Shown here piece after piece: positions 1-10,225 of a stretch of DNA of 37,834 nucleotides. The DNA lies in assembly GCA_051453625.1 (NCBI GenBank), contig JBOZIK010000001.1, forward strand, positions 189,308,333-189,346,166, given 5' to 3'. The notes beneath the pieces were generated by a model. It was given only the letters and a program-made list of their open reading frames with translations. It ran no database searches and was not told the DNA's origin. The stretch's first letter is position 1. Each line of letters starts with the position of its first letter. The position numbers and the translations under genes are program-made. This DNA is from Welwitschia mirabilis (lineage: Eukaryota; Gnetophyta; Gnetopsida; Welwitschiales).

Positions 1-445
1 CTTCTTAGTATTAAAGATGGTTTTCCACTCATTTCCTAGATGAATTCAGAGATACCCGCTATATAAATCGATTTTTAAGAACAACTTTAAACCTTGTAAC
101 ATGTCCATCATATCATCGAGGTGGGAAATCAGGAATCTATACTTGAGTGTAATTTTATTGATAACTTGCTATCGATACACATACACCAAGGCTTAATCTT
201 CTTCAGAATCAAAAGGGTTGGAATTGCACAGGTGCTCTTGCTCTCTTAGATAATACCTTTCTTAAGTAGATCTTCGACCATTTCCTATAAGATCGTGTGC
301 TCTATAGGACTCATGTGGTAATGGGATAGGTTTAGAAGGTTGGCTTCTAGTACAAAATTAATTTGATGTTGAATGTCTTTCATGGGAGTGAGACCATCGG
401 GAATTTCTTTAGGCATGATGTTCTTGAATTCCATTAAAATGTCTC
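1..445 (-). pseudogene. Ty3/gypsy reverse transcriptase, N-terminal half (relic)
   Basis: Translation of the minus strand gives recognisable Ty3 RT blocks with stops between them: NLSHYHMSP (about 320), MVEDLLKKGII (about 280), STCAIPTLLILKK (about 215), WCMCIDSK (about 185), then KITLKYRF and KIDLYSGY (about 60-150). These correspond to the usual blocks running from the RT N-terminus through the first catalytic-Asp region. In-frame stops replace residues expected to be Gln or Arg, and one frameshift separates the CIDSK block from the KITLKYRF block. The second catalytic motif (YxDD) would lie left of position 1. The product would have copied the element RNA into DNA; it is now non-functional. 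Confidence 0.85.
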
Positions 446-589
446 ACAGCTTTGGTGAAGTCTCCATAAGCTATGATTCACCCCCCTTTATCACCATAGC
501 AAATATCATCAGGGTGTATTTTACCTTAGCAAAAAAATCTTCTTAAGAGCATAGCATGATCTTCTTTCCTCTTTTCTTGTCTATCTTTA

Positions 590-1200
590 GTTGATTCTCA
601 TTTGGTGAAGAACATAGAATGAACTTTTGCTCATCTTTAGAGAATGTGTAAATATTCTCTTTTCCCTTATGCAGAAATCAAATTGTCATGGATCTCCCAT
701 TAGAACATGACAAGCATCCATATCTACTATGTCATAAATAACTATATTCTTATATTTACCCATGGAAAAAGGTAACTTACACTATTCAATTACTCAAACC
801 TCACTGACAACTTTAATCCACCCAATCTTATAGGATGTCGGGTGCTTCATTAAAACTAGCTGAAGTTGTTTCATGATATCTTATGAGATAATGTTCTCAT
901 TACTTCCACTATCAATAATCACATCAAAGACATCTTGTTGGATCTTGCATTAAGTTTGAAAGATGTCCTCTAAGAATCTTCACATCTTTTGGGAGTAGAA
1001 AGCACTAATCTTTTAATGAAATAAGAATATGCTTCTTTCTAAAGTTCTTTATCATCTTCTAGAATAGCATCTGTTTCAATAATATAAGTGTCTTCTCCTG
1101 ACTTTTCATCATTCTCCTCTTCCTATTCTGCAATATTAACAGATTTTTGGGCTTTGCATTGGTTGGAGGTATGATTGGTTTGTTAAGATTAATAAGACTT
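590..1200 (-). pseudogene. Ty3/gypsy protease region and gag zinc-knuckle relic
   Basis: On the minus strand, about 720-590 carries MDACHVLMGDP followed by HKGKENIYTFSKDEQKF. This is the segment that joins protease to RT in plant Ty3 elements, where the family usually has a DASHLLLGRPWQ-like block. Further upstream, about 1200-1130, HTSNQCKAQKS looks like the last half of a CCHC zinc knuckle (His-x4-Cys kept, first Cys pair lost). Between them is an acidic linker rich in Glu and Asp. Stops and frameshifts are frequent. I did not find a clear DTGA-type active site, so the protease core is either too decayed to see or deleted. Confidence 0.65.
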
Positions 1201-1379
1201 GTTTCCATGATTTTAAAAGTAAGGATTATTAATTGACTTTCTAGTTGTTTGGATGAGATTGATTAGTTGGGATGGATCACTTTTTGTTTTTATCATCCCC
1301 AGGATTACTTTAGAAAAGCTTACCTAGATGTTGTAACTAGTTTACTCCTCTGGAATTGACTACATAAGTAGTCGATAGG

Positions 1380-2065
1380 GCTCTAGTATGACAAACTCAT
1401 TTTGCTTTGCCTCATAAGCATTTACTTTGACTTTAATGCCAACCTCATAGATTCATTAAGGGTTTAGATGGTTTGGAGAGATACAATATCTTGAATTTTA
1501 AAGCAAAGAATATTGTTAAATCTAGTAACTTACTAGACATCAAATTCCATTAAGTGATTTTGAGAGGCTAGTCTTATGAATTCCTTAGTATACTCAGTTA
1601 CAGATTGCAATACCTAGTAATAATTCTAGTACTACAAATACAAGGTCTACTTGTAATCAATGAATAGGAAATGTGCAAACATCAATTGCCTTATTTTTTA
1701 TCAAATTTAGACTATTTGCTTTATTTGATGGCATTGACGAGCCTAAACATTATCCCATCAAGATAAGATAGAACCCTTGAGTTTGAAGGCAATGTACCTT
1801 ACCTGTGTTTCCTTAGGGATGTTCATCAGTTTGAAATATTTTTAGAATTTGAAAATCTAGTCAAGAAAATCTTTGATGTGTAGAGATCCGAAGAAGATGG
1901 GGATGTCCACTTGGATCTTTTGATAGTTGTCTTGCAACCACAGCAACAAGATGAAACCAATGTTTCATCTTCATCAGAACCTTTAAGGTAGGCTTCTAGG
2001 GGTGGCACATCTATCTGTTCCCTAAAGTAAATTTTCATATTTGAGAGGGCCTTGAGAATCTGCAT
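1380..2065 (-). pseudogene. Ty3/gypsy gag (retrotransposon gag domain) relic
   Basis: A start codon lies at 2065 (minus) and an open stretch of 79 codons follows. The true gag frame shifts by one near 1950 and then reads LWLQDNYQKIQVDIPIFFGS, FKLMNIPKETQVRYIAFKLK and a KGSILS-stop-WD block. This is the conserved core of plant Ty3 gag, where the usual text is a DFPEFxGSL block followed by a YMNIPEExQVKLVAYKLKGGASAWWD-like helix region. Two conserved Trp codons are now stops (TAG near 1858 and a TGA in the SWWD position), both explicable by single G-to-A changes. A further gag block reads TLNESMRL around 1460. The protein would have formed the virus-like particle. Confidence 0.8.
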
Positions 2066-2168
2066 GTTTTGTTTTCTCTATTACTGCATCTATTGTTGCA
2101 TCGCTTAGAGTAGTTGAATGATGGTAGTATTAGGATCTATCATTAGTTATCACATGGGGTATTTCCTA

Positions 2169-2180
2169 CTCTAATATCAA
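2169..2180 (-). other. Primer-binding site, initiator-tRNA-Met type (decayed)
   Basis: The minus strand reads TTGATATTAGAG, which differs from the usual plant site TTGGTATCAGAG by two transitions (G to A and C to T). It lies one base from the proposed LTR end at 2182 and upstream of gag, as expected for the site where minus-strand DNA synthesis starts. Confidence 0.7.
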
Positions 2181-2181
2181 A

Positions 2182-2847
2182 TGGAGTAAGAAAGTAGAAG
2201 AATTCATTCACAGCACGCACTGAGAACCAGATTATTACAAAAGCAAACAACTAAAACTAAATCCTAGATGTCCTTAAAACAATACATATGCCACTTATTT
2301 ATATGACATATCAAAAAATGATAAAATGATGAACCTAAAACTCCTATATAGAATAAAATCCAAAAAAAAGAAAGAATTCTAAAAATTTTATGACTTCTTC
2401 TTCAACTTTCTAAAAAATATACAAAAGGGAGGAAAGAATAAAAGCAAAAGAAATAAGAGGAAAACCAAAAAAAATATTCTTTTTAAAAAAATAAATAAAC
2501 TTAATTAGCCTACACAAAAAACTTAATATAGAAATTTTCAATGGGTTAGATCTAAAACGCTTATAGTAATGAAAAAGCACTAGAAGAGGACTAGTATAAT
2601 AGGCAGTAAAGAAAAGGTACTAAAGAATGACTACTATAATCAAACATAAACAAAATGCACTATAAGAGGAATAATATACCAAAAGGTAAAGAAAAGGCAC
2701 TATATGAGAACTAGTATAATAAAGAGTAAAGAAAAGAACTAGAAGAGGACTAGTATAATAGAAAGTAAAGAAAAAGAGCAAAAATGAAAAGTTTGAACAT
2801 GTTCCACTATAGCTATGATGCCAATATCTATTACTACAGTGCTAACA
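2182..2847 (-). repeat. 5' LTR of the minus-strand Ty3 element (outer border tentative)
   Basis: The inner border is placed next to the primer-binding site, with the LTR ending CTTACTCCA on the minus strand. A TATAAATA box on the minus strand at 2296-2303 would be the LTR promoter. The outer border is put at 2847, where the minus strand starts TGTTAGCAC, giving TG...CA ends and a 666-bp LTR. The partner LTR is outside the window, so the outer border cannot be confirmed. The stretch 2571-2769 inside it is a 40-bp tandem repeat. Confidence 0.5.
2571..2769. repeat. Tandem repeat, 40-bp unit, five copies
   Basis: Units start at 2571, 2611, 2651, 2691 and 2731. The first four are exactly 40 bp and the last is 39 bp. 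Each starts with GAAAAGGCAC or a variant, has an AGAAGAGGACTAGTATAAT-like core and ends in AGTAAA. Copies 1 and 5 are closest; copy 2 is most diverged. It lies in the presumed U3 part of the LTR, upstream of the TATA box, where repeated enhancer-like blocks are common in plant retrotransposons. A regulatory role is inference only. Confidence 0.85.
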
Positions 2848-3431
2848 AGTTATTTGTGGTGAAATTTAGCTATGCTTATGTCACTATGTCTATTATGATT
2901 TGATGCAAGATTACTTTATAGATACAAATCTTGGGAAGCCAAACCAAATATTTACCAAAATATAACATAGACTTTCATTTGTAGAATATTCCAAGTGTCA
3001 TTCTTGCTAAGGGATAAATATAGTGGAAAATCAGTAACATGAACACAATAGCAAATTTCCAAGTTATCATACAAAGATTTAGTAACTGTAAAGAAAGAGT
3101 TATTGATTAATAAATGAAGCTAAGAATGAAGCATAGCTCTAAGCATTGGGCATGATCATAACAATAATAGAATAACCCTTTATTTTAATATATTTTCTCT
3201 ATGGATGAATCAGAGGAATTATGTTAAGTCATCATTTTAACTCAAGCATGATAACATAATCTCATTTACCACATAAGTATTAGTGAAGTCTTTAAGTTAC
3301 CTTAGCTCTTACAACTCACTTCAAAAGCATTAAAATTAAGTAAACTTCCTAAATATCATCAAATAAAAGTTAAACTATGGTTTGAGATAAGAACATAAAG
3401 GTTCACTCAGGAATAATATAAAAGCTTAACA
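2848..3431. other. AT-rich spacer without recognisable features
   Basis: No open frame, domain wording or clear repeat was seen. It separates the first Ty3 element from the left end of the Athila/Tat-like element. It may be old flanking DNA or further decayed retroelement. Confidence 0.5.
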
Positions 3432-4462
3432 TGTATTAGATGGCCAACTTGACCATATTTAATGGTGATGTTGAGTGTGGTTACAGGGACTTTTAATAGG
3501 CTTAATAATTTAAGTTTATCATTTTTAACATAAAATACCTAAGATAAATAATTAAGCATAATTTTAATCAGATCAGAGTACTATAAATCATTTGAAAAAA
3601 TAATAAGGTTCCATCTGCAACTAAATTTCACCTACCACTAGAAGAAAATGCATTAGAGGATAAAGTTCTAGAAGAGGAAACAATCAGATTCCACCTATAA
3701 CAAGATTTCACCTACCACTAGAGGATGCATCACCAAAGGACAAAGTTGATGGACAATAAAAAATAAAGCTTTGTTTTTAGCTAAAATTGTAATGTAAGTA
3801 TTTTAGTTTGTCCTTTAGCTAATTAGTTCACCATCCAAATCTACATCAACCTCTTAGGATTCTCCCATTACCTAATCATCTTAGTACTAAATTTGCTTAT
3901 GACAAGAGCATTCTTAGGTAAGTGATTCATTCACTTATAAGAAGGTCTACTCTTGATTGTGGGTTGTGTTTCATTCATTGAGGATCTGTTACTCATAAGT
4001 AAATGCATAAAGTGCATTTTATTATTATAATAAAGTGTTTTTTTTTCATTTAAAATCATTCTCTATATAATTTCCTTATGTCTTAGATTAATGTCCATTT
4101 AATACTAGTTTAAGATTAAACTTGATTTAATATAGAGCATAAGAATCAACTTAGATGATAATGAATTGATACATTTTAATACTTAAATTGCATTTGGGAA
4201 ATCAATTTTCATTCTGCAACATTCAAAACTTCATTGCACTTACCATCTACATTGTTCATTTTCTCTTTATGTACTTAATGGAAAAATATTAAAAATATAA
4301 TCTCTCTTTCTCTTCTTATATAAATTAACTTTTTTAATGTTCCTCTGTTTACTTTACTAGTTTATGAAATTTGGATTTTTAGCATATTGTAGCATGAACC
4401 ATTGTAGGTTTTACCAATAAATAATTCCAAAAATATTTTTATGCACACCTAAAAAATTATCA
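3432..4462 (+). repeat. 5' LTR of the Athila/Tat-like element
   Basis: It begins TGTATTAGATGG and ends in CA three bases before the primer-binding site. It aligns along its length with 19422-20436, for example at CTCTTAGGATTCTCCCAT and at the TTATTATAATAAAGT block near 4020-4035, which may hold the LTR polyadenylation signal. Inside it, an about 60-bp block at 3609-3667 is repeated at 3689-3747, an 80-bp step. Confidence 0.85.
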
Positions 4463-4465
4463 TTT

Positions 4466-4483
4466 TGGCATCATTACTAGGGA
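4466..4483 (+). other. Primer-binding site, tRNA-Asp type (transition-decayed)
   Basis: The sequence TGGCATCATTACTAGGGA matches the usual Athila/Tat site TGGCGCCGTTGCCGGGGA at 12 of 18 positions. All six differences are G-to-A or C-to-T. The consensus is quoted from memory of the family. Its place immediately after the LTR supports the call. Confidence 0.8.
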
Positions 4484-5119
4484 ATCATCCAAGGATGGTA
4501 AGGTTAATTCTCATTACATAAGTAAGTAGCTTTATCTTAAGATTGTTTACTTAGGTAATTTTATATTTTTAGTTTCCATTTATTGAATATTGGATTTTAA
4601 TTTTATTTTGTTTGCATTTTAATTTTTTTTTAACCTTTATTATGTAGACTTGAAGACTAACATTTCTTATAACAAACTTAAACCCATATTTTGTACTTCA
4701 TGTGATCTGAGTGAGTGCTACATTCATTATTGGTATGCCCTCCTTTTTGTATTTCATGTGACTCCAAAGGGTATTGTCACTTAGGTGTAAATAAGTTTTT
4801 TAAACATTTTATGAATACAAAAAAGAATGATAAAGGAGCAAAAAAAAACAAAATGAGAAGAAATTCATTAGAGAAGTAATTCACAAAAGGTTAGTAACCT
4901 TCAATTCAAGAACTAGAGATGAGAAATTTTAATTTAAATCTAAAATAGAAGAAGATAATTATTGTATTTTCAATATTCTAAAAGTAATTTGCATATTTCC
5001 ATAAGTAACTTGATTATTTTTTAAAGTAATTTATTTCATAAGTCTTCTTTACCTTTCAACCCCTTTAAAGAACCTACATCTTGAACCTCTTTTTCTCTCA
5101 ATAATTCTTATATGATAGC

Positions 5120-5650
5120 TCATAGAAAAAGAGATACTTAGAACCATTTCAATCTACCTAATGAATATGATGTGAAACTTAAAAACCTACATGCCTATCT
5201 TACCTTTTCATAAGAAGGTTAAGAAGACTCTTTCCAACACCTAGCCAAAATTGAACAATTCATTCTTACCTTAAGATATGAAAAAAATAATATAACTAAT
5301 AAGACTTACATGATTATTTTCCCCTTCATCCTTAGAGTAAAGGCTAAGAAGTGGTTGAAACCTATCCCACATAAAAGCCTTAAGACTTGAAGTCAAGTTT
5401 AAGGTGCCTTCATAAAAAGATCCATGAGTGAAACAACAATGAGAAATACAAGTAAAGAGGTTATCAAATTTGCATAACAACCTTAGGAGTATTATAATAC
5501 AACATATAAGAGATTCTTAATTACTACTTCATCTAATAAAGTACATGAATTTTTAATAGATGAACTTGATAATCACTACTATATGGATTGAATAGCCAAA
5601 CTAATAACTGATAGATTTGTCATGTGGTGGAAATTTACTTTACTTAACTT
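5120..5650 (+). pseudogene. Athila/Tat-like gag relic
   Basis: The plus strand reads YDVKLKNLHAYLTFS, then FPFILRVKAKKWLKPIPHKS, then MRNTSKEVIKFA, interrupted by stops. These match in order the plant Athila/Tat gag core, whose usual wording includes a LKLFPFSLKDKAKxWL helix and a KxFFPxxKTxxLRxEI block. A later stretch around 5520-5600 continues the domain weakly. The protein would have packaged element RNA; it is broken by several TAG/TAA/TGA codons and at least one frameshift. The region between the LTR and about 5100 is untranslated leader with nothing recognisable. Confidence 0.75.
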
Positions 5651-6789
5651 TGGATGATGCTTGAAAATTTTTGAAAAAATTAGTGTAAATTAGTTAAGAA
5701 TGGACTAAACCTAAATTTAAGGAAGAAAAACATTATGAAAACTACTCAAGTACCTTAATAAAACATAACATGATGATCTCATAAGCCTTAATAGTCTTCT
5801 AAAGGATTCAACTAGAATCTTAAATAGCTATACTAGATCTCTACCTGATGCTAGGATAATAAATGAGAGATCATTATCTCCTTACTTCTTTTGAAAAACT
5901 TGCAAAGATAGTTTTCATTTAATAAAGAGTATCTAGTGTCTAGCATTACCCACTTATAAAGAAATAGTTTTTCAAGAGACTTGTGCTTTCAACTAGAAAT
6001 CTAACATGCATAATAATAGCTAATTCCAACCAAATACTAATGGGCTATTTCTTACCATTAGGATCTCTTTTGAAGATGGATTTAGAAACCAAAATTTCTA
6101 GCCTAGTTCTTCTAAGTACAAAGGCCATCAACATGACACACTTTAGGATTTAATAAAAGAACTTAGGAAAATGCATAAAACCACAAACAAACATCTAAAG
6201 AATTAAAGCAAAAACATAGAAAGTCACATTTGGTATTACAACAAACAATGAATGGAAATAAAAGACCACAATGAAATCTTTCTTTCCAAATCATCCCAAA
6301 CCCCAATGATGTTAAAAATGATTCGAAATTAGTAACTAAAAGTTAACTTAACACTACCTCCAAAGATTTAACATTAAACCATGATGAGGTTCTAAAGGGT
6401 ATAACTAATGATGACATAGAAATCCTTAAGAATCTAAGTTTCTCTTTATCTCAGACTTCTAAATCAAAGATCAACATCAAACCGAGTCAGAAATGAGTAA
6501 TAACATGGCTTGAGAGATTGAAAACCAACCTAACCTATGATTAATACCTCAAGACCATAATGCAAAATGTGAATATTAGATTATTCTTTTAAAAACTCTT
6601 TCAATATAATCCAAAGTATGCTAAATATTGAAGGACTTGATGAAAATGAATAAAAATAGAACCATATCTAATAAAGTATTTATTGTCTAATTTATAACCA
6701 ACTTACTCATGCAAAAGTGTCCAAAATTTAAAGATCCAAGGATTGCAAGAATGATTCTGATTTGGAAGTAAACAAAAAAATCAAGAAAA

Positions 6790-7193
6790 TCCTTAATTGA
6801 TATTAGAGCTAGTGTTAATATCATGTTACTTCACATATGTAAGAAATTATTTTTAGATAGTAGGTTGGAACTAATAAAAATAACTTTGGAGTTGGCTGAT
6901 GTAATCATGAAGAGATCCATAGGAATTATTAAAGACTAGTTATTTAAATTGAAAAGGCCTACTTCTCAATTGATTTTGTGGTGATTGAAGCTAATCATAA
7001 TGAAGGCCATCCTTTACTTTTAGGAAGAGTTTTTTATACCATCACTCACTATACCATAGATATTAGAACTAATATGATGGAGTGTCATGTTGGTAATAAG
7101 AAATTCATTATTAGAGTCTTTGATACACCTAAAAGAGACATAGGAAGAGACTTAAAATTTGATGAAAACATTAGTTCAACAATTCTTCTCTAA
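6790..7193 (+). pseudogene. Athila/Tat-like aspartic protease relic
   Basis: From 6793 the frame reads LIDIRASVNIMLLHICKKL, followed by ITLELADVIMKRSIGIIKD, and after a frame change by the open stretch 6978-7193 with MVIEANHNEGHPLLLGRVF. This is the typical protease of this clade, with the active-site block D-x-G-A-S, the LADRS-type flap region and the HPLILGRPF block. The catalytic Asp is kept, but the following Gly is Arg (AGA for GGA), which would inactivate the enzyme. The last part, CHVGNKKFIIRVFD, matches the end of the domain. Confidence 0.8.
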
Positions 7194-7195
7194 CA

Positions 7196-7615
7196 TCACC
7201 TCATAGAAAAAATGCTTATAACTTTACATGATGAAAATTTATTGGATGATTGTCTTGAATATTCCAATATTCTAAGCACTCTTAATTCTTTAAATCCTTG
7301 TAATTGGAACAATGTTTTTTTAAGCAATGATCTGTATGAAGGAGAAAATGACATGTTTGAAACCCTCACTAAAAATAAAAACCCAGTTTCCATAGGTGAA
7401 GATTATAAAATTTAGCTGAAGGGATTATCCAATTGTTTAAATTACATATTTTTACATGATAATATTAAGAAATAACTGGTGATTATTGTCCAACTCATCT
7501 TAATAATAAAAGCTTTGATTCATCTTCTTACATTAAAAATGCATGCCTTTTCTTAGATCCTCAAAGACCATGCTATAATTCCTTGACTTATTATTCAATA
7601 TAAGATCCATTTAAA
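7196..7615 (+). other. Protease-RT linker of the Athila/Tat-like element
   Basis: An open stretch at 7212-7415 in plus orientation lies between protease and RT and has no recognised domain. In related elements this acidic linker is poorly conserved. I take it as part of the decayed pol frame and not as a separate gene. Confidence 0.4.
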
Positions 7616-7619
7616 GGCC

Positions 7620-8110
7620 AATTCTAAACCACTTTGGAAATATCAAAGAAGGCTTAACCTAGAACTTAAAGAAATATTTAAAGATAAAATCATTAAACTC
7701 ATGGATGCTAGAATTATTTTTGCCATTTTTAATAGTGAGTGGATTAGCTCCTTAACTATGGTCTCAAAGATAATTGGGAAATGAAAAATGTGCATATATT
7801 TTAGAAAACTTAATGAGGTAACTGAGAAATACCATTACCCATTGCCATTTCCTAATCAAGTACTTGATCACATTCAAGATCACTTACATTATTGTTTTCC
7901 TAATGGTTATAATGTCTATAACCAAGTTTGCATAGCCACTAAGGATTAAGCCAAAACAACCTCTACCTTATCCTTTGAAACTTGTTTTTAGGAGAAAGTT
8001 CTTTTCTTTATGTAATGCACTAGGTACATTCCAAAGAGTTACAATGGAAATCTTTTTAGATTAATTGAGGAATCTATAAAAATTTTCATGGATGATTTTT
8101 TTTAATCTTT
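7620..8110 (+). pseudogene. Athila/Tat-like reverse transcriptase relic
   Basis: From 7626 the frame gives KPLWKYQRRLNLELKE, KIIKLMDARIIFAIFNSEWI, KMCIYFRKLNE, YHYPLPFPNQVLDHI, NGYNVYNQVCIATKD and IFMDDF. All match the conserved RT blocks of this clade in order. The catalytic F-M-D-D motif is intact at 8085-8096. The first catalytic Asp (the DGYSGYNQ block) reads NGYNVYNQ and is therefore lost. The about 20-residue insertion that some Athila RTs carry before the CIDYRKLN block is missing here, either as a lineage trait or by deletion. Stops occur at several places. Confidence 0.85.
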
Positions 8111-8429
8111 AAGGATTATTTTAAGCAAATCATGGAGATATTATAAAAAGTTTTAAATCATCACATAGAAAGTGTCTTACACTTGAGGTGGGAGAAGAGT
8201 TATTTCCTCGTAAAATATGGTATTATGTTAGGCCATCACATATCAAGAGAAGGCATAAGAATAAACTTTGCTAAAATTTCCATTATTATCCTTCCTCTAC
8301 TTATCAATGTTAAATGACTTAGTTCTTTTCTTGGACATGTTGGTTTTTACTAAAAATTCATTAATGGTTTGCAAAAATCTATAAACCTTTCCAATATTTA
8401 CTAATAAAAGATGTCAAATTTGATTAGAA

Positions 8430-8880
8430 TGAAGAATGAAAAAAATCTTTTGATAGCCTAAAAGACAAAATTACATTTAAGCATATTGTAGGAGGACCTG
8501 ATCGGACTAAGGATTTTGAGTTAATATGTCATGCAATCAATATTGAAATTCGTGGTGTGTTGGAAACAAATATGAGAAGGGATATACAATTATTAGCTAC
8601 ATTAGTAATACCCTCTATGATGTCCAACTTAATTACACAACCACCAAAAAGGAAATATTAGGAATTATGTTTTATGTAGATAAAATTAAGCACCACCTTC
8701 TTGGATTTTATATTACTATTATACTAATCATGTCACAATCCATTATCTTATGATTAAGAAGGAATCTAGTGCCAAATTAATTAGATTGTATAGTTAATTT
8801 AAGATTAATCTTAACATTATTAACAAAGGAAGGAAACACAACTATGCTATCAATCATTTTTTTTAAATCCCTTAAGGTAA
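8430..8880 (+). pseudogene. Athila/Tat-like RNase H relic
   Basis: FDSLKDKITFKHIVGGPDRT and DFELICHAINIEIRGVLE correspond to the connection and first RNase H block (family wording FEIMCDASxYAIGAVLGQ). The first catalytic Asp of CDAS is His here (CHAI). A second part around 8720-8800 reads HYLMIKKESSAKLIRL in another frame, matching the TDHAALKYLL...KPRLIRW region. The enzyme would have removed RNA from the RNA:DNA hybrid. Frame changes and stops make it non-functional. Confidence 0.75.
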
Positions 8881-9169
8881 AAGATCTCTTCACTTCTTAC
8901 TTATCTTTTCCATTAAAGATATTTTTCTAAATTCATAACTTTTTACAATTAAAGAACTTTGCTTTATATCTTTTCTACATCATGATCCATGATACATAAG
9001 CATTATCAATTACTCCTACCATAAAAACTCCTCGACCTTATACTAGAAATTAATAGAAATTGTTTCTTCATAGAATAAGATATTAAGAATGGTGTGAACC
9101 ACATTTGTACCATAGGTGTAAAAATAAAATCATGTATAAGTGTGTACTTAAATGGAAATAAAATGATAT

Positions 9170-9760
9170 CCTAATTTTATGTCATGGGGGTATATGTGGT
9201 GGATATTTTAGTGGTTAAAAGTCAACTATAAAAATTTTACATGCAAGATTTTATTGGTCCACTCTTTTTCAAAATTCTTTTGACTTTGTTAGAAGATGTG
9301 ATTCTTGCCAATACTTTTGAAGCCTTTATAAAACTCAAGACATGCCCTTATAATGTATTCTAAAATATTAACCTTTGGTTATTTGGGTATTTATTTCATA
9401 GGCCCTTTAAAAGTATCTACTTGTAATAAAAACTATATTCTTATGATTGTTGATTATGTGACTAAGTGGATTGAGGATATTCCAAATACTTATAATGATG
9501 CTAAAATTATATGTCATTTCCTTTATTCAACTATCTTTTATAGGTTTTATTTTTTTAAGGATTTTGATTAGTAATTAAGAAACTCATTTCATAAATAAAA
9601 TCTCTTAGGAAACTTCTTCTTTTAATAGGAATAGAACATAGAATTGCTAATTCTTACCATCCTCAAACTAATTGTCAAGTTGAAAACTCTAACAAGGAAA
9701 TTAAAAGGATTATTTAGAAATTTATGTTAAAGAATAAAAGTATCTCTCAATATTAATGAT
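9170..9760 (+). pseudogene. Athila/Tat-like integrase relic (zinc-binding and catalytic core)
   Basis: At about 9183 the frame reads HGGICGGYFSG, then ILHARFYWSTLF and DFVRRCDSCQ. This is the zinc-binding HHCC domain with the CxxC pair kept and the second His changed to Tyr. The open stretch 9353-9571 reads MYSKILTFGYLGIYFIGPLK and YILMIVDYVTKWIEDIP, the core of the integrase. The first catalytic Asp (GIDFMGP) is Tyr. In another frame ILISN-stop-ETHF follows, so the second Asp (ISDGG) is Asn. QVENSNKEIKRI near 9680-9715 keeps the catalytic Glu. Two of three catalytic acids are lost. Confidence 0.85.
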
Positions 9761-9864
9761 TTTCTTTAGGATTATCATACATCTTGACATAATTCCATTG
9801 GTTTATCTCCATATGGACTTGTATATAGGAAGACTTTTATTCTTCTAGTTGATGTGTGTTATAG

Positions 9865-9874
9865 NNNNNNNNNN
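9865..9874. other. Assembly gap (10 N)
   Basis: Ten N inside the integrase region of the Athila/Tat-like element. No duplicated flanks are seen. Confidence 0.95.
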
Positions 9875-9999
9875 TGGGTCAACTTAATCTTTTTAATCTT
9901 CATAAGAATATTTAATATTAACTAGCATAATTACAATAGTCTCATGAAAAATGAATTTGTTATATCCATAAATAACTCATCCACAAAGATCAAGAAAAA

Positions 10000-10225
10000 G
10001 ATACCCACGACAAGAAACCTTTGCATGAGTCATTTGAAGTAGGTCAATTAGTGTTATTGTATAATACTTCATTGCAACTTATTTATAACAAATTAACTTC
10101 CAATTTATTAGGTCTTTGTCTTATAAAGAAAGTGCATCCTAATGGCTTAGTTAAAATTTTTGATCTAAGTACTAAGGAAATTCTAAAGGTTAAGAGATAA
10201 TGGTTAAAACTTTATCAATCACCTA
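10000..10225 (+). pseudogene. Integrase C-terminal domain relic, end of pol
   Basis: HDKKPLHESFEVGQLVLLYN, then NKLTSNLLGLCLIKKVHPNG and LKVKR-stop-stop-LKLYQ match the GKLRSRWxGPFxVxxVxPxGxVE and NGQRLKPY blocks that end pol in Athila-type elements. This fixes the end of pol near 10225. The 1.2 kb from here to the nested insertion at 11453 is where Athila elements carry an env-like or long 3' untranslated part. I see only short AT-rich frames there (for example a hydrophobic 70-codon frame at 11194-11406) and recognise nothing. Confidence 0.75.

Larger units (their letters stand above)
1..2847 (-). mobile_element. Ty3/gypsy LTR retrotransposon, 5' part, decayed, cut by window edge
   Basis: Reading the minus strand from 2847 down to 1 gives, in order, an LTR, a primer-binding site, gag, a zinc-knuckle relic, protease-region sequence and the first half of reverse transcriptase. 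That is the standard Ty3/gypsy order. The rest of pol and the other LTR lie beyond the left edge. No frame is open over the whole length: stops and frameshifts interrupt every domain, so the element is dead. The lineage looks chromovirus-like from gag and RT wording, but I cannot place it more finely. Family identity rests on several independent domain matches and is solid; the outer LTR border is inferred. Confidence 0.85.

Noticed and set aside
9353-9571. Separate small gene of 72 codons
   Set aside because: It is the core of the decayed integrase, in line with the rest of pol.
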